64,000 nt of DNA from RBG-13-68-16 sp050018455 (GTDB lineage: Bacteria; Acidobacteriota; Thermoanaerobaculia; Thermoanaerobaculales; Thermoanaerobaculaceae), in assembly GCA_050018455.1 (NCBI GenBank), contig JBEKAA010000019.1, positions 1 through 64,000 on the forward strand, given 5' to 3'. Each line of letters begins with the position of its first letter. Within the stretch, counting starts at the first letter, position 1. The notes under the pieces were generated by a model that saw nothing but the letters and a program-made list of their open reading frames with translations, was not told where the DNA came from and searched no databases. Shown here in pieces: positions 43,021 through 50,920 of the stretch. Both the position numbers and the translations under genes were made by a program.

Positions 43021-45717
43021 ATGGAGCACAGACGCCCCGACCCCGATGAGCTGCTCGCCCGCGTGCAGGAAGTGGAAACCCGCAAGGCCCAGGGCAAGCT
43101 GAAGATCTTCTTCGGCGCGGCGCCGGGTGTCGGGAAGACGTACGCGATGCTCGAGGCGGCGCGCGCGCGCCGGGCCGAGGGTCTCGACGTCGTCGTAGGG
43201 TGGGTGGAGACGCACGGCCGCAAGGAGACCGAGGCGCTGCTCGAGGGCCTCGAGGTCATGCCGCGGCGGCAGCTCTCGTACCGGGGCACGCGCCTGGCGG
43301 ACTTCGATCTCGAGGCGGCGCTCGACCGGCGTCCTTCCCTGATCCTGATCGATGAGCTCGCACACACCAACGCCCCGGGCTCCCTCCACACCAAGCGCTT
43401 CCGGGACATAGAGCAGCTGCTGGCTGCCGGCATCGATGTTTACACGACCCTGAACGTGCAGCACGTCGAGAGCCTCAACGACGTGGTGGCGCAGATCACC
43501 GGGGTCAGAGTGCGCGAGACCGTTCCGGATGCGGCGCTCGACCGGGCGAATGAGATCGAACTGGTGGACCTCCCGGCCGAGGAGCTGAGGAAGCGCCTCG
43601 CGGAGGGCAAGGTGTACTTTCCCGAGCAGGCGGAGCGCGCCGCCGAGAGCTTCTTCCGCGAGGGGAACCTGATCGCGTTGCGCGAGCTGGCGCTGCGCCG
43701 TACGGCCGAGCGGGTCGACGCGCAGATGCAGCGCTACCGCCTCGACCATGCCGTGCGCGAGACGTGGCCCACCACGGAACGGGTCCTGGTGTGCGTCGGG
43801 CCCAGCCCGTACGCCTCGCGCCTCGTCCGGGCCGCGCGCCGGATGGCTGCGCGGCTGCAGGCGGAGTGGATGGCCGTGTACGTCGAGACGCCCGGCCAGG
43901 CCCAAATGGCGGACGCGGATCGCGAGCAGCTCGAAAGGACTCTGCAGCTGGCGGAGCAACTGGGCGGCGAGACGGCCACGCTCACCGGATCGGACGTTGC
44001 CGAGGAGGTGCTCTCCTACGCCCATCGGCGCAACGTGACGAAGCTTGTTGTCGGCAAGCCGACGGAGCCGCGCTGGCGCACGCTCGTTCACGGCGCCTTC
44101 GTCGAGCGCATCATCAGGGGAAGCGGTGAGATCGACGTCTACGTGATCACGGGCAGCGGTGAGGACGAGACTGCCCGGACACGGCCGGCCCCGCGCGCGG
44201 CGATGCGGAAGCGCAAGTTCGGATACGCGGCGCTCGTCGTGGGCGGGTGCTCGCTCGTCGCTGCCGTCCTCGCCGACCACTTCGCACTCGCCAACTTGAT
44301 CATGGTCTATCTGCTTGGACTGATCGTCGTGGCGGCACTGTGGGGACGGGGACCGGCTGTGCTCGCGTCGGTGCTGAGCGTACTGGCGTTCGACTTCCTC
44401 TTCGTCCCGCCCCGCCTCAGCTTCGCAGTGGCCGACACCCAGTACCTCTTCACGCTCAGCGTGATGCTCGCCGTGGCGCTCGTGATCTCGAATCTGACCG
44501 CTCGCGTACGGGACCAGGCCGAGGCGGCTCGCGCGCGGGAGCGCAGGACGGCCGCGCTGTACGCCGTGAGCCGCGCCTGCGCCAGCGCCGGCGAAACCTA
44601 CGACGTGGTCCGAATCGCCGGGCAGCGCCTCGCCGAGGTGTTCGAGAGCGAGGTGGCGATCTTCCTCCCTCATCGGGACGGCCGACTCGCCGCGGCGTTC
44701 GCCGAGCATGCCCCGTTCGTGAGTGATCCGAAGGAGGCCTCTGTTGCGCAGTGGGTGTTCGACCATGCCGATCGGGCAGGCCGCGGCACCTCGACATTGC
44801 CTGGAAGCGTGGCGCTCTACCTGCCCCTGCTTGTCTCGACTGGTGTTGTGGGCGTGCTCGGTGTCAGGCCCGGCGGAGACGGGAAACCGTTTGATTCGGA
44901 GCGCCTGCACCTGCTCGAAGCGTTCGCGAGCCAGATCGCCCTGGCGGTCGAGCGTACCAACCTGGCCGCGGAGGCGCAGGCCGCCGAGTTGCAGGCGGAG
45001 ACGGAGAGGATGCGAAGCGCGCTGCTCGCGTCGGTTTCGCACGACCTGCGCACGCCCCTTGCGGCGATCGGAGGAGCGTCGAGCACGCTCCTGCGCGCCG
45101 AGGGCTCGCTGCCTGACGCGAGCCGCCGGGAGCTGCTCCAGTCGATCAACGAAGAGGCGGAGCGGCTGAACCGGTTCATCGCGAACCTGCTCGACATGAC
45201 GAGGCTCGAGGCCGGGGCGATCACCGTGCGCAAGGAGTGGCAGCCCGTGGAGGAGGTGATCGGGGCCGCCCTTGGCCAGCTCGATGCGGCCCTGGCAGGG
45301 CGCGAGGTGCGGACGCACGTTCCGGAGTCGCTCCCGCTCGTACCGCTGGACACGGCCCTCGTCGTGCAGGCCCTCGCCAATCTCCTCGAGAACGCCGTCA
45401 AGTACACGCCTGCGGGCTCTCCGATCGACGTCGGCGCCCGCCTCGAGAAGGACTGCGTCGTCCTCGAGGTCTCGGACCGGGGAGGCGGAATCGCCGAAGG
45501 CGAGGAAGGCCGGGTCTTCGACAAGTTCTATCGCCTGCCGAGCGGCAGCGGGCAACCCGGAGCCGGTCTCGGCCTCGCGATCTGCAAGGCGATCGCCGCG
45601 GCTCACGGTGGCACCGCCGGCGCCGCCAACCGGCCGGGTGGTGGCGCCGTGTTCTCACTCCGGTTGCCGCTCGGCGGAACGCCCCCCGAAGTGCGGCCCG
45701 AGGAGCGCTCGGGCTAA
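43021..45717 (+). CDS. kdpD: Osmosensitive K+ channel histidine kinase KdpD
   Basis: An 898-aa membrane sensor kinase controlling kdp expression. Order: KdpD N-terminal domain with Walker A (GAAPGVGKTYAM) and IDELAHTNAPGS (residues about 20-235); universal-stress-type domain (about 250-375; VLVCVGPSPYASRLV), the site of c-di-AMP binding in some Firmicutes; four membrane helices (about 400-500); GAF-like region (about 520-655); HisKA (SVSHDLRTPLAAIGG, phospho-His) and HATPase (ENAVKYTPAG, GGGIAEGEEG, GLGLAICKAI). It follows kdpC by 22 nt and precedes kdpE by 24 nt. Confidence 0.97.
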   Translation: MEHRRPDPDELLARVQEVETRKAQGKLKIFFGAAPGVGKTYAMLEAARARRAEGLDVVVGWVETHGRKETEALLEGLEVMPRRQLSYRGTRLADFDLEAALDRRPSLILIDELAHTNAPGSLHTKRFRDIEQLLAAGIDVYTTLNVQHVESLNDVVAQITGVRVRETVPDAALDRANEIELVDLPAEELRKRLAEGKVYFPEQAERAAESFFREGNLIALRELALRRTAERVDAQMQRYRLDHAVRETWPTTERVLVCVGPSPYASRLVRAARRMAARLQAEWMAVYVETPGQAQMADADREQLERTLQLAEQLGGETATLTGSDVAEEVLSYAHRRNVTKLVVGKPTEPRWRTLVHGAFVERIIRGSGEIDVYVITGSGEDETARTRPAPRAAMRKRKFGYAALVVGGCSLVAAVLADHFALANLIMVYLLGLIVVAALWGRGPAVLASVLSVLAFDFLFVPPRLSFAVADTQYLFTLSVMLAVALVISNLTARVRDQAEAARARERRTAALYAVSRACASAGETYDVVRIAGQRLAEVFESEVAIFLPHRDGRLAAAFAEHAPFVSDPKEASVAQWVFDHADRAGRGTSTLPGSVALYLPLLVSTGVVGVLGVRPGGDGKPFDSERLHLLEAFASQIALAVERTNLAAEAQAAELQAETERMRSALLASVSHDLRTPLAAIGGASSTLLRAEGSLPDASRRELLQSINEEAERLNRFIANLLDMTRLEAGAITVRKEWQPVEEVIGAALGQLDAALAGREVRTHVPESLPLVPLDTALVVQALANLLENAVKYTPAGSPIDVGARLEKDCVVLEVSDRGGGIAEGEEGRVFDKFYRLPSGSGQPGAGLGLAICKAIAAAHGGTAGAANRPGGGAVFSLRLPLGGTPPEVRPEERSG

Positions 45718-45741
45718 TATCCGGGGCGAGGGCAACCAGCT

Positions 45742-46440
45742 ATGGTCTCAGCCGAACCGCTCGTCCTGATCGTCGACGACGAAACGCCGATCCGGCGTTT
45801 CCTGCGCCTGAGCCTCGCTGGCGAGGGGTACAGGGTGATCGAGGCCGGGACGGCTGCGGAGGCGCTCGAGATGATCGCGGGCCAGCGGCCGGACGTCGTG
45901 ATCCTCGACCTCGGCCTGCCCGATCGCGACGGCCTCGACCTGACTCGGGAGGTTCGCGAGTGGTCGGGGGTGCCGATCGTCGTGCTGTCGGCGCGCGAGA
46001 AGGAGAACGACAAGGTGGCCGCCCTCGAAGCGGGGGCGGATGACTACCTCACCAAGCCTTTCGGCACCGGTGAGCTGATCGCCCGGCTCCGGGTGGCGCT
46101 CCGCCACGCGGCGCTCGCGGAGGTGCCGGCGGGGGAGGCGGTGTTCGCGACCGGCGAGCTCACGGTGGACCTCGCGCGCAGGCTCGTGTTCGTCGGCGAG
46201 CGTGAAGTGCGCCTCACCCCGATCGAGTACCGTTTGCTCGCGGTGCTCGTGAAGCACGCCGGGAAGGTCCTCACCCATCGGCAGCTCCTGCACGAGGTGT
46301 GGGGGCCGGAGTACGGCGACGAGAACCACTACGTCCGGGTGTACGTCGCCCAGCTTCGGCGCAAGCTCGAGGCGGACCCCGCGCGGCCCCGCTACCTCCG
46401 GACGGAGCCGGGCGTCGGCTACCGCCTGACCTCGGGCTGA
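45742..46440 (+). CDS. kdpE: Response regulator KdpE
   Basis: A 232-aa OmpR-family regulator. Receiver domain with acidic pocket DDE, phospho-Asp in VVILDLGLPDRDG and Lys in DYLTKPFGTGEL; winged-helix DNA-binding domain from about 130, LTPIEYRLLAVLVKHAGKV and YVRVYVAQLRRKLE. It should activate the kdp promoter on phosphorylation by KdpD. Confidence 0.97.
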   Translation: MVSAEPLVLIVDDETPIRRFLRLSLAGEGYRVIEAGTAAEALEMIAGQRPDVVILDLGLPDRDGLDLTREVREWSGVPIVVLSAREKENDKVAALEAGADDYLTKPFGTGELIARLRVALRHAALAEVPAGEAVFATGELTVDLARRLVFVGEREVRLTPIEYRLLAVLVKHAGKVLTHRQLLHEVWGPEYGDENHYVRVYVAQLRRKLEADPARPRYLRTEPGVGYRLTSG

Positions 46441-46443
46441 GCC

Positions 46444-46501
46444 GCCTGGCCCCCCCGGGCCCGACGACCCACGACCCACGAACCACCAACCGCCGACCAC
46501 G
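46444..46501. repeat. Short GACCCAC-type word repeat between kdpE and ubiD
   Basis: A run of CGACGACCCACGACCCACGA followed by ACCACCAACCGCCGACCAC. It resembles the tandem-word repeats inside icmF in style and fills the gap before the decarboxylase ribosome site. Confidence 0.5.
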
Positions 46502-46541
46502 GCATCATCCCGTGCGACAATTTGCAGCAACGGAGGCACGC

Positions 46542-47996
46542 ATGGCATTTTCCGACCTGCGCGATTACCTGACGGCGCTGGAAAGGGCAGGGGAGCTGAG
46601 GCGGATCGGGGCCGAGGTGTCGCCGGTGCTGGAGATCACCGAGATCGCGGACAGGGTGGTGAAGAAACAGGGACCGGCTCTCCTGTTCGAGCGCGTGCAG
46701 GGATCGGCCATGCCGGTCGCGATCAACCTGTTTGGCTCGATCCCGCGGGTGATGCGCGCCCTCGAGGTCGGCTCGTGGCGGGAGTGGGCGGAGCGGCTCG
46801 ACTTCTTTCTCGAGCCCAAGGTGCCGACGTCTCTGCTCGACAAGGTGAAGACGCTGCCCAAGCTCGCCGAGGTCGCCGGGATCGCCCCGAAGGTGGTGAA
46901 GGACGGGCCGGTCCACGAGGTTGTGAAGACCGGCGAGCAGGTGGACCTCAACGAGCTGCCCGTGCTGCAGTGCTGGCCCGAGGACGGCGGGCGGTTCTTC
47001 ACGCTCACCAACGTGATCACGAAGGACCCCGCGACCGGCGGGCGGAACTGCGGGATGTACCGCCTCCAGATCTACGACCGCAACACCACCGGGATGCACT
47101 GGCACCTCCACCACGACTCGGCGCGCATCTACCGCGACACGAGCGCGAGGGGGAAGCGCACCGAGGTCGCCGTCGCGTTCGGCGGCGACCCGGCGACGAT
47201 GTTCGCGCCGGCGGTGCCGCTGCCGCCGGGGATCGACGAGATGATGTTCGCCGGCTTCGTGCGCAGGGAGCCGGTCGAGATGACGCGCTGCGTGAGCGTG
47301 GACCTCGAGGCCCCGGCGCACGCCGAGCTGGTTCTGGAAGGCTGGGTCGACCCCGTGGAGCGGCGGCGCGAGGGTCCGTTCGGCGACCACACGGGCTTCT
47401 ACTCCCTCGCCGACGACTACCCCGTGTTTCACGTCACCGCGGTCACGCACCGCAAGGATGCGATCTACCCCACGACCGTCGTCGGCAGGCCGCCGATGGA
47501 GGACTGCTACATGGGGTACGCGATCGAGCGGATGTTCCTGCCGCTGATGCGGAAGATGATGCCCGAGGTGGTGGACTACCACATGCCGTTCGAAGGGGTG
47601 TTCCATAACCTGATGATCGTGGCGATCGACAAGCGCTACCCGCAGCACGCCCGCAAGGTGATGCACGGGATCTGGGGGCTCGGGCAGGCGGCGTTCACGA
47701 AGGTGATCGTGGTGGTGGACGCCGACGTCAACGTGCAGGACCCCGCCGAGGTGGCGTGGCGCGCCCTCGGCAACATCGATCCGCAGCGCGACATGGAGTT
47801 CGTCACCGGGCCCGCCGAGACGCTCGACCACGCCTCGCGGATGCTGTGGTGGGGGAGCAAGGTCGGCATCGACGCGACCCGCAAGTGGCCGACCGAGGGG
47901 TTCGCGAGATCGTGGCCCGGCGACATCGTCATGACGCCCGAGGTGAAGGCGAGAGTGGACGCGATCTGGAGCCGGCTCGGGATCGACCGCGAGTAG
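46542..47996 (+). CDS. UbiD-family decarboxylase (possible menaquinone MqnL-type)
   Basis: A 484-aa prenylated-FMN-dependent decarboxylase homologue. Start 46542 has GGAGG five bases upstream. It shows the N-terminal DLRDYLTALERAGELRRI, CGMYRLQIYDRNTTGMHWH, EGPFGDHTGFYSLADDYPVF with the catalytic E/D region, and KVIVVVDADVNVQDPAEV. UbiD relatives act on ubiquinone or menaquinone precursors or on aromatic acids. The mqnD gene at the window end shows the organism uses the futalosine route, so a menaquinone role is plausible, but the genes are not adjacent. A partial, decayed copy lies at 49129-49615. Confidence 0.88.
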   Translation: MAFSDLRDYLTALERAGELRRIGAEVSPVLEITEIADRVVKKQGPALLFERVQGSAMPVAINLFGSIPRVMRALEVGSWREWAERLDFFLEPKVPTSLLDKVKTLPKLAEVAGIAPKVVKDGPVHEVVKTGEQVDLNELPVLQCWPEDGGRFFTLTNVITKDPATGGRNCGMYRLQIYDRNTTGMHWHLHHDSARIYRDTSARGKRTEVAVAFGGDPATMFAPAVPLPPGIDEMMFAGFVRREPVEMTRCVSVDLEAPAHAELVLEGWVDPVERRREGPFGDHTGFYSLADDYPVFHVTAVTHRKDAIYPTTVVGRPPMEDCYMGYAIERMFLPLMRKMMPEVVDYHMPFEGVFHNLMIVAIDKRYPQHARKVMHGIWGLGQAAFTKVIVVVDADVNVQDPAEVAWRALGNIDPQRDMEFVTGPAETLDHASRMLWWGSKVGIDATRKWPTEGFARSWPGDIVMTPEVKARVDAIWSRLGIDRE

Positions 47997-48051
47997 GTAC
48001 CAATCCCCCCGGCTTTCTCTCTGCCGAGTGGGGAGCACATTGCCCGGACAC

Positions 48052-48084
48052 AGGACCGGCCGCCGGGTGGCGGCCGGCTGTCCT
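48052..48084. terminator. Strong hairpin between convergent genes
   Basis: CCGGCCGCC-GGGT-GGCGGCCGG gives a 9-bp GC stem (48056-48077), with AGGA/TCCT outer pairing possible. It lies between the convergent ubiD-like and 48106-49035 genes. There is no U-tract, so the terminator call is tentative. Confidence 0.45.
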
Positions 48085-48105
48085 ATCCACGGAACGACGA
48101 GGTCA

Positions 48106-49035
48106 CTAGGCCGGTGGACTTACATCGCCCGGCTCGGCCCAGATGAACTCCGGGTCGTTTTTGGGAGTGTAGATGGGGGTCGCATAGGCGAGATATCCGA
48201 CGCTACTCTGAGAGTCGATCTGAATGAGCGATGGCATGGGGTAAGTCAGCGGCCAGCAGCCGTTGGCGTACGAGCAGATCTGTAGGCTGGCGAAAATGTC
48301 GTTGAGCTGCAGCCACCCAAGCGGCGGAAGGTCGACATCGAGCTCGGGCAGCAGCGTGCCGCCGTAACCCGACTCCTCAACCCAATACGGGGTCTCGATA
48401 GGCGGTATCAACGTTTGGTACGGGAAGAGCAGAAACACCCGCACGTGAAGGTGAAGAGGAGTGGCGGCGGGGTTGATAAACCCAACATTCGTGCGGAACG
48501 GCGACTCCGTACCGCTGCTCGTCGCCCACGGGATGTAGCTCGATCCGGAGAGAAGCTGCGTCGTAGCCACTGTCATGTGGCCGTTGCCGGGGAGACAACA
48601 CGTAACAAAGTCCGCTGGAGGTATTGGCGGCTGGCCCTCGGTGTTCGAGTTGTGCAGGATAACCTTGGCCGGCCCGTCGATCTCGAGCCCGATCGCGGCA
48701 TGGCTATCCGGAACCCCCGCCATCAGCTCGGATCCCGTCAACAGGAGCATGCGGTAGTCATACCCTTCGGGGTTCGGAGGCGGTAACGTCCACGTCGGCG
48801 CCGTGCTCGGGTCATCGGTGAATCCGCCGCCTTTGAGCGCCACCCATGTTCTCCGCACGGTGAGGGGGTTCTGCATGTCGAGGCGGATGATGCGCACCTC
48901 GCTGTCCCAGTAGCTCCCGGCGGCACCCTGGATGCCTCGAACCACAACGGGAAGCACGTACGTCGCCGCAGCGGCGATTTGACAGACAGCAAGAAGCACG
49001 AGTGAGATACCTGCCGTTGCATAGCGTCCGTTCAT
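48106..49035 (-). CDS. Secreted protein sharing the M6 protease C-terminal domain
   Basis: A 309-aa exported protein. Start 49035 has GGAGG upstream and a signal follows (ATAGISLVLLAVCQIAAAA). The sequence YVLPVVVRGIQGAAGSYWDSEV, FRTNVGFINPAATPLHLHVR and VGYLAYATPI parallels YWIPAVIHKPGLNNSQWRSDV, FRTNIGITNTG and GVVAYASVI in the duplicated tail of the M6 protease (31245-35021). I see no catalytic residues; a surface-binding or adhesive role is possible. It sits, in opposite orientation, between an intact UbiD-family gene and its truncated copy. A TATCAT box lies at 49091-49086. Confidence 0.72.
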   Translation of the reverse strand: MNGRYATAGISLVLLAVCQIAAAATYVLPVVVRGIQGAAGSYWDSEVRIIRLDMQNPLTVRRTWVALKGGGFTDDPSTAPTWTLPPPNPEGYDYRMLLLTGSELMAGVPDSHAAIGLEIDGPAKVILHNSNTEGQPPIPPADFVTCCLPGNGHMTVATTQLLSGSSYIPWATSSGTESPFRTNVGFINPAATPLHLHVRVFLLFPYQTLIPPIETPYWVEESGYGGTLLPELDVDLPPLGWLQLNDIFASLQICSYANGCWPLTYPMPSLIQIDSQSSVGYLAYATPIYTPKNDPEFIWAEPGDVSPPA

Positions 49036-49128
49036 AAGCCACCTCCTAGGGGCACGCGCTTCCCTTGGCTTCTTCTTTGAAAAAGATGATACCAGACTGC
49101 GAACGGCCACTTTGTGAGGGCTCTTACA

Positions 49129-49615
49129 GCCCAAGCTCGCCGAGGTCGCCGGGATAGCGCCAAAGGTGGTGAAGGACGGGCCGGTCCATGAGGTCGTGAA
49201 GACCGGCGAGCAGGTGGACCTCGAGGTGCCGGCGCACGCCGAGCTGGTTCTCGAAGGCTGGGTCGATCCCGACGAGCGCCGTCGCGAGGGTCCGTTCGGC
49301 GACCACACCGGCTTCTACTCCCTCGCCGATGAGTACCCCGTGTTTCACGTCACCGCGGTGACGCACCGGAAGGATGCGATCTACCCCACGACCATCGTCG
49401 GCAGGCCGCCGATGGAGGACTGCTACATGGGGTACGCGATCGAGCGGATGTTCCTGCCGCTGATGCGGAAGATGCTGCCCGAGGTCGTCGACTACCACAT
49501 GCCGTTCGAAGGCGGGTTCCACAACCTGATGATCGTGGCGATCGACAAGCGCTATCCGCAGCACGGCCGCCGGGTGATGCACGGGATCTGGGGGCTCGGG
49601 ATCGAAGGGACCTAG
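49129..49615 (+). pseudogene. Truncated UbiD-family duplicate with internal deletion
   Basis: From PKLAEVAGIAPKVVKDGPVH to HGIWGLG this matches the gene at 46542-47996 (region 46856-47686), but the first ~105 codons and the last ~100 are missing and 357 bp are deleted. The deletion joins two copies of GTGGACCTC that lie at 46941-46949 and 47298-47306 in the intact gene; only one remains here (49213-49221). The remaining frame ends GIEGT-stop. It lacks the start region, so it is not expected to be an enzyme. Confidence 0.88.
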
Positions 49616-49639
49616 CGAGAACGCAGCTTCGTCGCACTC

Positions 49640-49800
49640 GGTTTCCGCGCCAGACATGGTACCGGTGGGTGCCCAGGTCGCGCCTCCGTCCAGGCTCTTG
49701 AACACTCTGCCGCAGGAGAACCCGACGTAAGCGGTTCCGGAGTTCGTGGGATCGACGGCAATCGCGTGAACCGCGCCTTCCTCAGGCCCGAGGCTGATTC
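49640..49800 (-). pseudogene. Fragment of a BNR/sialidase-repeat secreted protein
   Basis: One minus-strand frame reads AVHAIAVDPTNSGTAYVGFS then CGRVFKSLDGGATWAPTGT, the typical Asp-box repeat of BNR/YCF48-like surface proteins. The frame runs into the decayed UbiD copy on one side and loses the pattern after about 50 residues on the other, so only a remnant is left. Confidence 0.6.
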
Positions 49801-50340
49801 ACCGGTCGATCTGGGCTTGTTGGACTCCCTTGCCAACCGCCAAGCCTGCGCCGAAGTTGGGTCGCGTCCCCTCCCATGAGTTTGGTCTCGGGGGTCCAAC
49901 TCGTTGCCGCGAGTGATCCCCCAGCCCTCGGGCTTCGCGGCGAGGCGGGCAGGGAGCACGCCGGACGCTACCGTGGGGAGCGAGCCGACTGCGCCTTGGG
50001 TTGGTGGAGGAACCATCCCATTGGTGGCCGCGATTGCCGTGGTCGTTGCAGTTGACGGTGATTCCGTCACCGAGCTCATGGCCATGGCGCTCTTTCCACG
50101 TGGTGTATACACAACTCGTCATCGGATGTGTTGACCGCTGCCGGCCCGAATCCGGGGCCACCTCCCGCGCCTGCGGTCGCAGGCCCGTTCCCTGGGCCTT
50201 GAACGGGCAACGCCGTGGCCTGCCTGGCCTGCCCCACCTTGACGGCAGTTGTGGTTTACCCTGGACGCTGACGAGGCGGTTTGTGGGTGTTCTGCGAGCG
50301 AGGTGGCTGGGCCTCGGCTGGTCAGAGGAGGCGAGAGGAG
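49801..50340. other. Stretch without a recognisable gene
   Basis: Apart from the BNR remnant at its left edge, I see no conserved protein, RNA gene or clear repeat. Several frames are open on the minus strand only because of base composition. It is probably degraded DNA between the ubiD duplication and the next gene. Confidence 0.5.
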
Positions 50341-50346
50341 GGCGAC

Positions 50347-50769
50347 GTGTACTGCCCGAACCGTGAGTGCCCGGATTTCCAGGAAGACGGCGTGCCGGGC
50401 GAGTACGTGGACACCGTGAGCGTCTGCCCCAAGTGCGGGGCAACGCTCGTCGCCGAGTGGCCACCGGCCCAACCTGCGGGGGAACCGCTTCATCCTGAGG
50501 CGGCGGAAGTGGGAAGCGAGGCGTGCGCCGTCGAACTGATCCCGCGCGGTGCGCTCGTGGCACTCGCGGCGTTCGACTACCCAGACGAGACGGAGCCTTT
50601 CGTCGCCGCGCTCGAGAAGGCCGGCATCAGCGTCTTCCAGTTCATCGACGACGGCCGCGACTTCGAGGACAGGGGAGGCGTGCAGACTTGCACGCGGCTG
50701 CTGGTGCCCGAGAGCCAGGCGGAGAGGGCAAAGATCGTGCTTCGGGAGACCGATTACGACGGACGATGA
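50347..50769 (+). CDS. Zinc-ribbon plus DUF2007-like small protein
   Basis: A 140-aa protein starting at GTG 50347 with AGGAGG upstream. Residues 1-40 form a zinc ribbon (CPNRECPDF and CPKCGATL). Residues about 65-140 match the DUF2007 type, thought to be a signal-transducing domain: FVAALEKAGISVFQFIDDGR and TRLLVPESQAERAKIVL. The role is unknown. It converges on the large redox operon, separated by the dispersed repeat. Confidence 0.7.
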   Translation: MYCPNRECPDFQEDGVPGEYVDTVSVCPKCGATLVAEWPPAQPAGEPLHPEAAEVGSEACAVELIPRGALVALAAFDYPDETEPFVAALEKAGISVFQFIDDGRDFEDRGGVQTCTRLLVPESQAERAKIVLRETDYDGR

Positions 50770-50799
50770 GTTGGTGTCATACCAGTCTGCTGTCAAACA

Positions 50800-50920
50800 T
50801 GTCATTCCGAGGAGCGGAGCGACGAGGAATCTGGGTGGGGGAAAGCCTGGATCTACCAGCCCCCTCCCAGATCCCTCGCGGAGCCCGCCCTGAGCGGAGT
50901 CGAAGGGCTCGGGAACGAGG
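50800..50920. repeat. Dispersed ~100-bp repeat, copy 2, overlapping a gene end
   Basis: Opposite orientation to the 22241-22330 copy; shares GAAAGCCTGGATCTACCAGC, CCCTCCCAGATCCCTCGCGG and GAGCGGAGTCGAAGGGCTCG. The 1285-aa fusion gene terminates inside it at 50853, so its final residues are repeat-encoded. Confidence 0.85.

Noticed and set aside
49801..50340. Minus-strand frames as a gene linked to the BNR remnant
   Set aside because: No Asp-box or other motif continues beyond about 49800 and the frames have no consistent codon pattern.
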